A stretch of DNA of 60,843 nt from Muribaculaceae bacterium Isolate-104 (HZI) (GCA_003762715.1 RIBJ01000058.1:1-60843); one strand, 5' to 3'. Positions 23,813 through 32,576 are shown, numbered from the stretch's first letter. The notes: generated by a model from the sequence alone, not told the origin. Program-made: numbers and translations.

Positions 23813-24487
23813 ATGAAATATATAAATTGTGCTTTGATAGGAATCACAATCTTATGCCTCTATGTGATAGGTTGTGTGGGGTTGAATATTTTTCCAACCT
23901 TAGGCTTCTGTCAAAAAGCGGATGCAATTAATTCTGTAGGGCTTAATTTATCATATAGCTTTATTGCGGGATGGATATTCTATTTATTAATTACATACTT
24001 TCCATATTGTTTTTTAAAGCGTAAATTTTCTCCCATAATTAATGGAAGAATAATAGACCTTTGCAAACAAATAGAAGCTTGTGTTCACACTTTTTCAATG
24101 GAAGATTCTGACGTAATAAACTCGATTTCCAAAGAGCGGTTATTAGGATTGATACAAGCCAAAGGTATGTATTCTCAATCATGTTTTGCTGAACAAGTTG
24201 GATATCAATTGAACAATTTGCAATTCTTGGTGGAAACTAAAAGAAATTGTTTTGATATTATTGAAAAACTTATACCGTATAAGGAATATCTAACTGATAA
24301 GCAAATTGTATGCATTGAAAAGATAAGAGATTCTTCGTATTTTCATTTGACGAAAATTTATGAAAACTCCCCCGTTGCTCAAATATATTATAATTCAGAA
24401 CAATTTAAAAATGAATTATCTAAAGAATTATATGATATCCTTTGTTTGTTGAGAATAGTAGTAAAAGATTCCAATATACAGATTTAA
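23813..24487 (+). CDS. Two-TM membrane protein partnered with the TIR gene
   Basis: This 224-residue protein has two N-terminal membrane helices (about residues 5-27 and 45-68; LIGITILCLYVIGCVGL and SFIAGWIFYLLITYFPYCF) and a 150-residue helical cytosolic domain (QIEACVHTFSMEDSDVIN, LLGLIQAKGMYSQSCF). I recognise no family. It shares the TIR gene's composition, strand and transcription unit, so the two likely work together, perhaps as membrane sensor and soluble effector. This is inferred. Confidence 0.7.
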   Translation: MKYINCALIGITILCLYVIGCVGLNIFPTLGFCQKADAINSVGLNLSYSFIAGWIFYLLITYFPYCFLKRKFSPIINGRIIDLCKQIEACVHTFSMEDSDVINSISKERLLGLIQAKGMYSQSCFAEQVGYQLNNLQFLVETKRNCFDIIEKLIPYKEYLTDKQIVCIEKIRDSSYFHLTKIYENSPVAQIYYNSEQFKNELSKELYDILCLLRIVVKDSNIQI

Positions 24488-24495
24488 TGCTTATA

Positions 24496-24573
24496 GGGAA
24501 ATAAGCGGGTTTCTTTGCTACTTTATTTCCCGGCACTCACGAAAGAAAGTAGCGGCGGCAAACAGCCGCCGCT
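24496..24573. terminator. Double hairpin between convergent genes
   Basis: Two inverted repeats lie in the 89-bp gap: GGGAAATAA/TTATTTCCC (24496-24531) and the very stable AGCGGCGGC/GCCGCCGCT with loop AAACA (24551-24573). The second is placed to end the leftward cluster and the first to end the TIR unit. Confidence 0.7.
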
Positions 24574-24576
24574 CTA

Positions 24577-25059
24577 TTAACTGGTTTTAAGGCTCTTTAT
24601 GGGCGTGTATTTCTCTAACCACACTTTTACCTGCTCCATGTTATATTCGCCCGTTATGACCGCCGTATGGTCGTTTATGGCTACAAACCGGACACTCACG
24701 TAGCTGTTTACCCAGCCTTGCAGGGAACAGACACCCCACGTTGCAACATCTTCAAAAACACTGCGGTCTATCCGGCTGATTGGCTCGCCGAAAACTACCG
24801 TCATTATCTGAAAGTCCGGTTTGTCCTCCAGCAGTTGCAAATGGTGCAACGTGCCGAACTCGTCAATTTTGCGTCCCCACGCCCACACATCATCATACAA
24901 ATCATCGCCCCACTGGTGCGGGTGGTCGAAACGGACTTTTACCTCTATGGTGTGTTCGTTTTCTTCTGTGTCCTCGATAACGCCCGTTACCATTAAGCCC
25001 GTAAAAATACACTCGCAACGCCTGCCGATAAGCTCTTTGTTTACTTCTGTCGTTTTCAT
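24577..25059 (-). CDS. Conserved hypothetical protein of the conjugative element
   Basis: This 160-residue acidic protein has a first half resembling a small beta-rich fold (GRRCECIFTGLMVTGVIEDTE, VKVRFDHPHQWGDDLYDDVW) and no membrane segment. I know no function. It is the last gene of a leftward ArdA, DUF3873, hypothetical cluster, so an early-entry or antirestriction-related role is possible. Confidence 0.65.
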   Translation of the reverse strand: MKTTEVNKELIGRRCECIFTGLMVTGVIEDTEENEHTIEVKVRFDHPHQWGDDLYDDVWAWGRKIDEFGTLHHLQLLEDKPDFQIMTVVFGEPISRIDRSVFEDVATWGVCSLQGWVNSYVSVRFVAINDHTAVITGEYNMEQVKVWLEKYTPIKSLKTS

Positions 25060-25077
25060 ATTCCTAAAATTTACTTA

Positions 25078-25290
25078 TTACTCTGTTATTTTTTTCGCTA
25101 TCCACTCGTCACGCTTACGGCGGCACTCGTCCAGCGTTTTGGCTACCGTGCTGAAAAGTTCGCCGTCAAAGTGACGGTAGTCATATTGAAAATAAATCTG
25201 TCCCCTGAAAGCTCCTAAACAGTATTTCACGAACTTTTCTTCTCCCGGTGTTTGGGTAATGCTTACCCCGTTTTTGTTAAGTGACTGCAT
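25078..25290 (-). CDS. DUF3873 family protein
   Basis: This 70-residue protein opens MQSLNKNGVSITQTPGEEKF and contains QYDYRHFDGELFSTVAKTLDEC, the hallmark of the DUF3873 family carried by Bacteroides conjugative elements. The function is unknown. It lies between ArdA and the 160-residue gene. Confidence 0.78.
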   Translation of the reverse strand: MQSLNKNGVSITQTPGEEKFVKYCLGAFRGQIYFQYDYRHFDGELFSTVAKTLDECRRKRDEWIAKKITE

Positions 25291-25366
25291 GATGTCTTAT
25301 TCTTTATGGTTATAAACTTGGTTGTTTTAAGCGGGCAGGGCTTTGACACCCCGCCCGGATTGGTTG

Positions 25367-25900
25367 TTATGCCGCACGGAACACAAAGCCGTCATCAAAC
25401 CAGTAATCGCACATGAACAGGTCACGGGCAAACTGTTTGTAATCGAAATAGGTCTTTGCGAACTCCGGCAGGTCGTAACATTCCTCTACAATTTCATAGG
25501 CGAAATCTTCTTCATCGTCATATTCCCCTTGATATTCATCCCGGAAATCACGTACAAGGTCGTCCGCATCTTCCTCGCCCAAATCATGGCTTTTATAGTT
25601 GCACCACACGAAAAAGGCTTCCTGCTCGGTGTCGCTCAAATCCTCCACCGCATCACGCAAGGCGAAGAAGTTTTCAGAAATCCAGCTTTCGTCGATTAAG
25701 CCCTCCGGCACGTTCTCCCAGTCCTGAAACATGTATTCCGCATCTTCCTCGTCCTTGTGAAGTTCCCGGCAGGCTTCATAAAATTCTTCCTTGTCCGAAT
25801 AGTCCGAAAGGTCGAGCCATGCGCCGGACAATGAACCGTTGTTGTACTTGGCATAAGTGCCTACATAAACTTTTGCTTCCGATAATACCTTTGCTTCCAT
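25367..25900 (-). CDS. ardA: Antirestriction protein ArdA
   Basis: This 177-residue, very acidic protein mimics B-form DNA and inhibits type I restriction enzymes. The N-terminus VYVGTYAKYNNGSLSGAWLD and the middle segment DLGEEDADDLVRDFRDEYQG are ArdA signatures. It protects incoming element DNA and heads the leftward cluster. Confidence 0.9.
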   Translation of the reverse strand: MEAKVLSEAKVYVGTYAKYNNGSLSGAWLDLSDYSDKEEFYEACRELHKDEEDAEYMFQDWENVPEGLIDESWISENFFALRDAVEDLSDTEQEAFFVWCNYKSHDLGEEDADDLVRDFRDEYQGEYDDEEDFAYEIVEECYDLPEFAKTYFDYKQFARDLFMCDYWFDDGFVFRAA

Positions 25901-26534
25901 ATTGCTGTAATTTTTAAGTTTTTAATTTTATGCGGATTTGAGAGGTGAGGGAGTTGAAGTTTCACTGAACTTTTTTCCTGTTTCCCGTAAATCCGACTTT
26001 TTTTTTTATGCGTCTTCCGGTCGGGTCGGTCGTTTTCGTTTCACATAGGCGTAAAAGGGTAGTGTTTAGAGTTTGCAAGGTTTTGGGCAAAAAATACCTC
26101 GCAAGGCAGGGAAGATTTTTTCGCCAAACCGGAACGGCTCGACCTTGCAAAATCGTGAAGAACACGTAACTACCTTTGCCTATTGAAATGATTAAAACGA
26201 CTGTCCCGGCTGGGGGACTGCGTAAGAGGAAGATTTACAGATAGGGAAACCGGGGAAAAGTGCCTGTTCTCTTTCATCTTTTAGGGAACACTCCATGCGG
26301 GCGGGAAAGGCAAGGGTGTTGTGAGCTTGCTTGCAATACGCTTGTGCGGGTTTCCAACGGCTCTTTTCACGAAATACAGTCAGCCATGCCACGCACGGCT
26401 GGCGTTTCGGGGAATGTGCCAGTTGGAAAAGGATATAAAAAATGCGGGTAGTCGGTGGACTGCCCGCAAGGTGGAAGAATGTACTTCATTGGGATATAGT
26501 TTGTTAGGCGGAATTTCGTTACCGAAATCGTTAC
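25901..26534. other. 634-bp region without a convincing gene
   Basis: The ardA-proximal part is A+T-rich with long T-runs. The centre has a rightward -7 box (TACCTTTG, 26171-26178) and then a G+C-richer stretch with overlapping short frames on both strands (for example 26260-26451 and 26321-26563 plus, 26192-26392 minus). None shows a known domain. A non-coding RNA is as likely as a small protein. Confidence 0.5.
26171..26178 (+). promoter_or_regulatory. -7 box with no obvious downstream gene
   Basis: TACCTTTG fits TAnnTTTG and would start transcription near 26185, running into the untranslated stretch that ends at the ORF6N gene on the other strand. It is the main reason to suspect an RNA gene here. 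Confidence 0.4.
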
Positions 26535-27065
26535 CTATTCGTTTTTGTCACGGTTATAGGTAACGAAACCTACCGGACGGCGTTCTTTCTGTTGTTTCGA
26601 CTGGCTCAAAAGCTGGGTAAGGGCTTGGTACAGTTCATTGAACTGCGCATCGGTGCTTACCTCCAGTTCCTCGATGCGCCTTGACAGTTCCTCGTAACCG
26701 ATTGCCATTTGGCGCATGAGGACGAAAGCCCGCATGATTGAAATGTTTACTTCTATGGCTACTTTGGAGCGGAGAACCGAAGAAAGCATGGCTACGCCCT
26801 GCTCGGTGAAAGCCATAGGCATAGCAACGCCGAAGTTGTAATCAGGGGGTATCACATTTTGTGATACCCCTATGGATAACAGCAAGTTAGCTTCCTCTTG
26901 GGTGAGAACAAACATAAAATCACTTGGAAAACGCTCGATATTGCGCTTGACCGCCTGCTTCAAGGCTCGTGTTTCCACTTGGTAGAGTTCTGCCAAATGA
27001 TAATCGAGCATCACCCGGCAACCTCTGACCTCAAAAATCTTGTTTTGGATAATCTGCAAATCCAT
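26535..27065 (-). CDS. ORF6N domain DNA-binding protein
   Basis: This 176-residue protein has an N-terminal ORF6N domain (MDLQIIQNKIFEVRGCRVML, YHLAELYQVETRALKQAVKR, FPSDFMFVLTQEEANLL) and a C-terminal helical part (RIEELEVSTDAQFNELYQAL). ORF6N is a phage and mobile-element DNA-binding domain related to KilA-N. The start at 27065 is preferred over an upstream in-frame ATG at 27092 because the family begins MDLQII. Confidence 0.85.
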   Translation of the reverse strand: MDLQIIQNKIFEVRGCRVMLDYHLAELYQVETRALKQAVKRNIERFPSDFMFVLTQEEANLLLSIGVSQNVIPPDYNFGVAMPMAFTEQGVAMLSSVLRSKVAIEVNISIMRAFVLMRQMAIGYEELSRRIEELEVSTDAQFNELYQALTQLLSQSKQQKERRPVGFVTYNRDKNE

Positions 27066-27149
27066 AATCGTATATTTTAGGAAATTTAGCAATGTTGGAA
27101 TAATAGTAAGGACTGGTCACAAATTGTGACCAGTTCCCAATAATCAAGA

Positions 27150-28385
27150 TTACATGGCGACTTCCTTGTAAATCTTCTCGATGCCGACAAACTTCTTGTC
27201 AAGCCCCTGCATATCGCTGCCTATCTTGCTGTTGGTGATGCGGGCGTAAATTTGTGTAGTCTGGATGTTTGTGTGGCCGAGCATCTTGCTGACCGACTCG
27301 ATGGGCACACCGCGTCCGAGGGTCATGGTGGTGGCGAAAGTGTGCCGGGCAAGGTGGAATGTCAGGTTCTTTTTAATACCGCATATATCGGCAATCTCTT
27401 TCAAGTAGGCGTTTAGCTTCTGATTGCTGATCACGGGAAGTATCTTCCCGTCCGGCAACTTGCCCTTGTACTTCTTCAAAATCATCTTGGGAATATCCAG
27501 CAGGGGAACATTAACGTCCGTGTTGGTCTTTACCCGCTTGGTGATTATCCAAAGGTTGCCGTCAAAGGACTTTTGGATATTCTCCTGCCGCAAGTTGGCG
27601 ACATCGCTGTAAGCAAGACCGCAGAAACAGGAAAAGACGAACAAGTCTCTGACGTGTTCCAGCCGTTCGGAAACCATTTTCTTTTTAAGGATGATTTTTA
27701 TTTCGTCCTCTGTCAGATAACCCCTGTCCACTTTCTCCAGTCGGATTTTGTAGCTGGCGAACGGGTCACCCACCAGTATGCCGTTGTTGCGGGCAATGAT
27801 GATGATGCGCTTGAAGAACTGCATGAACTTGGCGGTGGTGTTGTAGCCGCACTTGCAGGCTGTACGCAAATACAACTCAAAATCGGTAATGAACATCGGG
27901 CTTATCTCCTTTATGGATATGTCCGATACGTTGTACTTGCTGCGGATGAACTCGGCAAGGTGGCGGCGGGTCACTTCATACTTGCGGTAGGTCGCTATCG
28001 TCTTGGATATGCCGACCAACTGCTTCACATCGTCATTGTGCTTTTGGAACAGGGTAAGGATTGTTTCGTGGCTCTCGCTATGACCTAAAAACTCGTTCTT
28101 CACTTTCTCGGCGGTCACGTAGTTGTCACGCCGCTGCATTTCGTGGTAAATGGTATTCAGTGATGCGTTTATATCATCCAGCATACGGTTTATGCGGCTG
28201 GCTTCCGAAGTACGTCCGGTAGCCTTGCCCATTTTACCGTCCCAAATAGAGGGTAGCACGTCCAGCTTGGTGTTAAAACGGCTCGCCACGCCGTCCACTG
28301 TGATACGGGCGAAAAGGGGGTACGCACCGTTGGCTTTCTGCTTGTCTTTCTTTGCGTAAAAGCAAATGTTGAATGTCGATTTCAT
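27150..28385 (-). CDS. Tyrosine recombinase, IntDOT-like integrase
   Basis: This 411-residue integrase has an N-terminal arm-binding part (FNICFYAKKDKQKANGAYPL), a core-binding SAM-like domain and a catalytic domain. The motifs are HLARHTFATT (His-x-x-Arg), MLGHTNIQTTQIYARI (His and nucleophilic Tyr) and a lysine in TKRVKTNTDV. The first catalytic arginine is absent: FCGLAYSDVANL has Ala where TGLR is usual. The same arginine is known to be missing in IntDOT. It is likely the integrase of region A. Confidence 0.88.
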   Translation of the reverse strand: MKSTFNICFYAKKDKQKANGAYPLFARITVDGVASRFNTKLDVLPSIWDGKMGKATGRTSEASRINRMLDDINASLNTIYHEMQRRDNYVTAEKVKNEFLGHSESHETILTLFQKHNDDVKQLVGISKTIATYRKYEVTRRHLAEFIRSKYNVSDISIKEISPMFITDFELYLRTACKCGYNTTAKFMQFFKRIIIIARNNGILVGDPFASYKIRLEKVDRGYLTEDEIKIILKKKMVSERLEHVRDLFVFSCFCGLAYSDVANLRQENIQKSFDGNLWIITKRVKTNTDVNVPLLDIPKMILKKYKGKLPDGKILPVISNQKLNAYLKEIADICGIKKNLTFHLARHTFATTMTLGRGVPIESVSKMLGHTNIQTTQIYARITNSKIGSDMQGLDKKFVGIEKIYKEVAM

Positions 28386-28403
28386 AACTCACTTTTTAAG
28401 TTG

Positions 28404-28411
28404 CAAAACTA
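28404..28411 (-). promoter_or_regulatory. -7 box for the conjugative-element integrase
   Basis: The minus-strand sequence TAGTTTTG fits TAnnTTTG and lies 18 nt before the integrase start codon. Confidence 0.5.
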
Positions 28412-28596
28412 TTGTAATTCTCTAAAAATGAGTTCTATGCAGGCAAGCCAAATAGCGACAGGACTTCGCCAATTTCGGACAATCTGTACCCCCTTTCCGT
28501 TTTTGTTTGTCGGGGGTACGAGTTAGGTTACGAACTTTGTCTTTTAGGGGCCGCGAAAAGATGTACTTTAAGGCAGACACAAGGGAATAAAAAATA

Positions 28597-28624
28597 GTCC
28601 CACAAATCATTGAATTTGTGGGAC
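28597..28624. terminator. Perfect 11-bp hairpin at the element junction
   Basis: GTCCCACAAAT and ATTTGTGGGAC pair perfectly around a 6-nt loop. It could be a bidirectional terminator shielding the integrase genes or an end structure of an element. Confidence 0.55.
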
Positions 28625-28661
28625 TTGTCTGCTTACTGTCCGGTATTGTCCGGTTAGTTCA

Positions 28662-28674
28662 GCGGAGAGACAGG
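28662..28674. other. Left attachment-site copy (tRNA-Ser 3' end)
   Basis: GCGGAGAGACAGG is identical to 40102-40114, the 3' end of the tRNA-Ser gene plus one flanking base. The two copies are direct repeats 11.44 kb apart, with the region B integrase beginning 160 bp inside this one. This is the layout expected after integration into a tRNA 3' end. Confidence 0.65.
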
Positions 28675-28793
28675 CTCCAGAACCTACGCTTTCAGAAAAT
28701 ATCATAAAATTGCAAATCGCTGATAATCATATATTATCTACAATGAAGAGTAAATCTAAATCTTTCTAAATGCCTTTTGCTATTTCAATTTTT

Positions 28794-28811
28794 GGGTGTA
28801 TATTTGGGTGT
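28794..28811 (+). repeat. Paired GGGTGT repeats near the left end of element B
   Basis: GGGTGTATATTTGGGTGT here and GGGTGTAAAATTGGGTGT at 40050-40067 match in 16 of 18 positions. Their place just inside both ends of the element suits integrase arm-type binding sites. Confidence 0.55.
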
Positions 28812-28833
28812 AGAATTTCAAACGCACCCAATT

Positions 28834-30117
28834 ATGAATATCAAACGTAACATCATTTTTGCATTGGAGAGCCGGAAGAAGAACGGTGTGCCAATCGTAG
28901 AGAACGTGCCTATCCGTATGCGTGTCATATACGCAAGCCAACGCATCGAGTTTACAACAGGCTACCGGATTGACGTAGCCAAATGGGATGCCGACAAACA
29001 ACGGGTAAAGAACGGATGCACCAACAAGCTGAAACAAAGCGCATCCGAAATCAATGCAGACTTGCTGAAATACTATGCCGAAATGCAAAACGTATTCAAG
29101 GAGTTTGAGGTGCAGGAAACCATACCTACCACCCAGCAGCTAAAGGATGCATTCAATCTGCGGATGAAAGACAGCAGTGAAGAACAACAGGAAGAAGTAC
29201 AGATTAGTTTTTGGGAAGTGTTTGATGAGTTTGTAAAAGAGTGTGGCAACCAGAATAATTGGACGATATCCACCTATGAGAAATTTGCAGCGGTAAGAAA
29301 TCACCTCAAAGAATTCAAGGAAGATGTAACCTTTGAATACTTCAACGAGTTCGGGCTGAACGAGTATGTTAATTTCTTGCGTGATAAAAAGGACATGAGA
29401 AACAGCACTATTGGCAAACAGATGGGGTTTCTCAAATGGTTCCTGCGTTGGAGCTTCAAAAAAGGGCATCATCAGAACATTGCATACGACGCATTCAAGC
29501 CCAAATTGAAAACAATCCCTAAAAAGGTAATATTCCTGACATGGGATGAACTGAACAAGCTGAAAGATTATCAAATACCGCATGACAAGCAGTATTTGGA
29601 ACGTGTCAGGGATGTCTTTCTGTTCTGTTGCTTCACGAGCTTACGATATTCGGATGTCCGTAACTTGAAAAGAAGTGATATTAAGCCCGACCACATTGAA
29701 GTCACCACAGTCAAGACTGCGGACAGCCTGATAATCGAACTGAACGACCACAGCAAAGCCATTCTTGAAAAATACAATGATGTTCATTTCGAGAACCACA
29801 TGGCATTGCCCGTCATCAGTAATCAGAAGATGAACGATTATCTGAAAGAACTGGGTGAACTGGCGGAAATCAACGAGCCTGTACGGGAAACCTACTACAA
29901 GGGAAATGAGCGCATAGATGAAGTCACACCCAAATACGCATTGTTAAGTACCCATGCCGGAAGAAAGACTTTCATCTGTAATGCGTTGGCACTCGGAATT
30001 CCGGCGCCGGTGGTTATGAAATGGACTGGACACAGTGATTACAAAGCCATGAAGCCCTACATTGATATAGCGGATGACATCAGAGCAAACGCCATGAACA
30101 AGTTTAATCAACTATAA
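28834..30117 (+). CDS. Tyrosine recombinase, integrase of element B
   Basis: This 427-residue integrase (MNIKRNIIFALESRKKNGVP) has an arm-binding N-terminus, a core-binding domain and a complete catalytic set: Arg in FTSLRYSDVRNL, His-x-x-Arg in THAGRKTFICNAL, His in WTGHSDYKAM, nucleophile Tyr in KPYIDI. The start at 28834 is chosen over an upstream frame extension because the conserved N-terminus begins there. It lies beside the left att copy, so it should integrate element B into tRNA-Ser. Confidence 0.9.
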   Translation: MNIKRNIIFALESRKKNGVPIVENVPIRMRVIYASQRIEFTTGYRIDVAKWDADKQRVKNGCTNKLKQSASEINADLLKYYAEMQNVFKEFEVQETIPTTQQLKDAFNLRMKDSSEEQQEEVQISFWEVFDEFVKECGNQNNWTISTYEKFAAVRNHLKEFKEDVTFEYFNEFGLNEYVNFLRDKKDMRNSTIGKQMGFLKWFLRWSFKKGHHQNIAYDAFKPKLKTIPKKVIFLTWDELNKLKDYQIPHDKQYLERVRDVFLFCCFTSLRYSDVRNLKRSDIKPDHIEVTTVKTADSLIIELNDHSKAILEKYNDVHFENHMALPVISNQKMNDYLKELGELAEINEPVRETYYKGNERIDEVTPKYALLSTHAGRKTFICNALALGIPAPVVMKWTGHSDYKAMKPYIDIADDIRANAMNKFNQL

Positions 30118-30182
30118 AAGTATCAATTAGTTTCATAGATCACCACCATTGAATTATATTTGTATTCTGAAAATATCATAAG

Positions 30183-31472
30183 ATGAGCAACAACGGACAT
30201 AACATAGAAAAGACGAATTTTGATGCATTTATAAATGCTGTCGGTTCGGAAATACAACAGGCGCAAGTACGGCTGATTACCGCTGCCAATGCGCAAATGT
30301 TGTTCCATTACTGGAAAATGGGCAACTATATTCTCTATCATCAGCAACTGCACGGATGGGGAAGCAAAACCATCAAACAATTGGCAAAGGCTATCCGATT
30401 CAATTATCCCGAAAAGAAAGGTTATTCGGAACGCAACCTTACCTATATGTGTCAGTTTGCAAAGGCATATCCTTTAAGAGCGTTGCAAAGTTTCATAGAA
30501 ACGGATGCAAGCCTGATAGCACCAAACGTGAAGAAAATTGAGGATGAAGTACACTTCTTAAACGATTTTCAATTTACGCAAGAGCCTCTTGCGCAAATTC
30601 AATCTGCTGATAACAAAGAAATGATAATCACGCAAGAACCTCTTGCACAAATCCACAATGTTACCAAAACTGTATCTGATATTTACCAAATGGAAATTAA
30701 GGATATAGAAAGCGTATTCATGACATCACCTGTTGCAAGAACTAATTGGGCAAGCCATGTGATTATGCTTAACAGTTCACTTCCATTGGGTCTAAGCTAC
30801 TGGTACATGAAGCAGTCCGTAGAAATGGGATGGAGCAGCAATGTATTAAAATTACAGATTGACAGTGATTTGTATAGCCGACAAATCAGCAACAACAAGG
30901 TTAACAATTTCACGACCACACTTCCGGCTCCACAAAGCGACCTTGCCAATTACCTACTCAAAGACCCGTACATCTTTGATTTGGCAGGAGCCAAAGAAAA
31001 AGCAGACGAAAGGGATATTGAAGAACAGCTGGTGAAACACGTTACCCGCTACCTGTTGGAAATGGGCAACGGTTTTGCCTTCGTTGCCCGGCAGAAGCAT
31101 TTTCAAATTGGTAACAGCGATTTCTATGCAGACTTGATTTTGTATTCCATTCCCTTACACGCATACATCGTAGTAGAATTAAAGGCTACCCCATTCAAAC
31201 CGGAGTATGCAGGACAACTGAACTTCTACATCAATGTAGTGGATGACAAATTAAGGGGAGAGAATGACAACAAGACTATCGGATTGTTGCTGTGCAAGGG
31301 GAAAGATGAAGTTGTAGCGCAATACGCATTGACAGGCTACGACCAGCCGATAGGCATCAGCGATTACCAGTTGAGCAAGGCTATACCTGAAAACTTAAAA
31401 TCGGCCCTGCCAAGCATAGAAGAAGTGGAAGAAGAACTGACTTCCTTTCTTGATAAAGATAAAAACCCATAA
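30183..31472 (+). CDS. PDDEXK nuclease domain protein (YhcG/DUF1016 type)
   Basis: This 429-residue protein has the YhcG N-terminal helical domain (LFHYWKMGNYILYHQQLHGWG, PEKKGYSERNLTYMCQFAKAY) and a C-terminal PDDEXK nuclease (DFYADLILYSIPLHAYIVVELK near residue 320, then AGQLNFYINVVDD). The catalytic D..ExK is intact. A short internal repeat QEPLAQI occurs twice near residues 138 and 156. These proteins are often found near restriction-modification genes. The next gene follows after 11 nt. Confidence 0.85.
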   Translation: MSNNGHNIEKTNFDAFINAVGSEIQQAQVRLITAANAQMLFHYWKMGNYILYHQQLHGWGSKTIKQLAKAIRFNYPEKKGYSERNLTYMCQFAKAYPLRALQSFIETDASLIAPNVKKIEDEVHFLNDFQFTQEPLAQIQSADNKEMIITQEPLAQIHNVTKTVSDIYQMEIKDIESVFMTSPVARTNWASHVIMLNSSLPLGLSYWYMKQSVEMGWSSNVLKLQIDSDLYSRQISNNKVNNFTTTLPAPQSDLANYLLKDPYIFDLAGAKEKADERDIEEQLVKHVTRYLLEMGNGFAFVARQKHFQIGNSDFYADLILYSIPLHAYIVVELKATPFKPEYAGQLNFYINVVDDKLRGENDNKTIGLLLCKGKDEVVAQYALTGYDQPIGISDYQLSKAIPENLKSALPSIEEVEEELTSFLDKDKNP

Positions 31473-31483
31473 ACCAAGCGTAT

Positions 31484-32509
31484 ATGGCAGGAGAAATACA
31501 GATTATGATTCCCCAATATGGCGAACTCAATCGGATATACAGCGACTTTATAATCAGCCATATTTTCTCTTTTGACAGGCAGAAATTCATCACGGACTTC
31601 TACAAGCAATACAATGACACAAAAGCTTTTGAAGCCGCCATCATTGAACTGGTGCTTGACAAACCGAAAGAACAATATACTCTGGTTCTCAACAGCCTGA
31701 GAACCGAGATAGAGAAAAACATACTGATTTACGAAAAACATCCATTGTTTGATGATGAGATAATTTCCCGTGTGTGCTACAACTTCGCTGGCAGATATGA
31801 CGCTGATATAGAAGCACAGCTGAGAGTTACACAAAATTTAAGCACGCCTTTGAATGAAGCATACAACAGGTATGATTCCATTGGCTACAGGGTACATACG
31901 GCAGAAGAAGAAAAGCAAGCCGAAAAGGAGTATGAACGCTGCAAGGCTGAATATGAGAAGGAAAAAGAAGAACTGGACAGGCTTTATGAATTGGAAAGGC
32001 AGGCAAGAAAGGAATCTCTCCAATATATTGAGAACTGTTGCGGAGATATTTATAAACTGAGTTTCCATTTTATGGAAATATTGGCAAAATATATTCCCGT
32101 AGAAAAAGACAAGCCGGATGAACCGAGCAAGCAAGAGAAACAGCAGGATGCGCCAAAGGAGCAATCCGAATATTTCGATGCAGAATTACTTTCGCTTATT
32201 CATAAAGTCTGTGTGGGGGAACAGTTTGAAGATATTGCAACGCAGGACTTCTATGCCAACATGAACCTATCCTCCTGTAAAAAGGAATTAAAAATCAAGG
32301 CACGAGAAAAAATACGGGTGTGTTACCTGATATTCCTGATGAGTGAAAGACTGCCCAAACAAGACAGAGATAAATGGAAGAATACAATCCTGAAACAGCT
32401 GGATATTGACGAGAACTACTACAAGTCAAAGTACAAGGAACCGGTGTCGGATTTTCCAAGTGACAGTAACCAGAAATTCGCCAAAGAAATGGACGCAATA
32501 TTCCGATAA
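31484..32509 (+). CDS. Hypothetical protein with central coiled coil
   Basis: This 341-residue protein has an N-terminal helical domain, a strongly charged coiled coil (about residues 135-185; EEEKQAEKEYERCKAEYEKE), a disordered K/D/E/Q linker and a C-terminal helical domain (IATQDFYANMNLSSCKKELK, CYLIFLMSERLPKQDRDKWK). I recognise no family. Its close spacing to the YhcG-type nuclease gene suggests a shared transcript and perhaps a joint function. Confidence 0.6.
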   Translation: MAGEIQIMIPQYGELNRIYSDFIISHIFSFDRQKFITDFYKQYNDTKAFEAAIIELVLDKPKEQYTLVLNSLRTEIEKNILIYEKHPLFDDEIISRVCYNFAGRYDADIEAQLRVTQNLSTPLNEAYNRYDSIGYRVHTAEEEKQAEKEYERCKAEYEKEKEELDRLYELERQARKESLQYIENCCGDIYKLSFHFMEILAKYIPVEKDKPDEPSKQEKQQDAPKEQSEYFDAELLSLIHKVCVGEQFEDIATQDFYANMNLSSCKKELKIKAREKIRVCYLIFLMSERLPKQDRDKWKNTILKQLDIDENYYKSKYKEPVSDFPSDSNQKFAKEMDAIFR

Positions 32510-32548
32510 TCCGTGATACACCCTGATATTTTACGAAATTACCACTTT

Positions 32549-32576
32549 TACCACTCAAATTAATTTTTGAGTGGTA
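32549..32576. terminator. Hairpin after the coiled-coil gene
   Basis: A perfect 11-bp stem (TACCACTCAAA with TTTGAGTGGTA), 6-nt loop and T-rich tail lie 40 nt after the stop codon. The core TTACCACT recurs at 32537-32546 and near 32635, so it may also be a binding site for the downstream DUF3853 promoter. Confidence 0.6.

Larger units (their letters stand above)
28386..28833. other. Junction region between elements A and B
   Basis: This gap between divergent integrase genes contains a G+C inverted pair GTACCCCC/GGGGGTAC (28486-28519), a perfect 11-bp hairpin (28597-28624), a tRNA-3'-end-like 13-mer (28662-28674) and paired TTGGGTGTA repeats (28794-28811). It probably holds the ends of both elements; the end of A could not be placed to the base. 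Confidence 0.55.

Noticed and set aside
26192-26392. 66-codon leftward frame in the ORF6N/ardA gap
   Set aside because: It overlaps other short frames on the opposite strand, has no domain, and no promoter could be placed; it is reported only as part of a possible RNA region.
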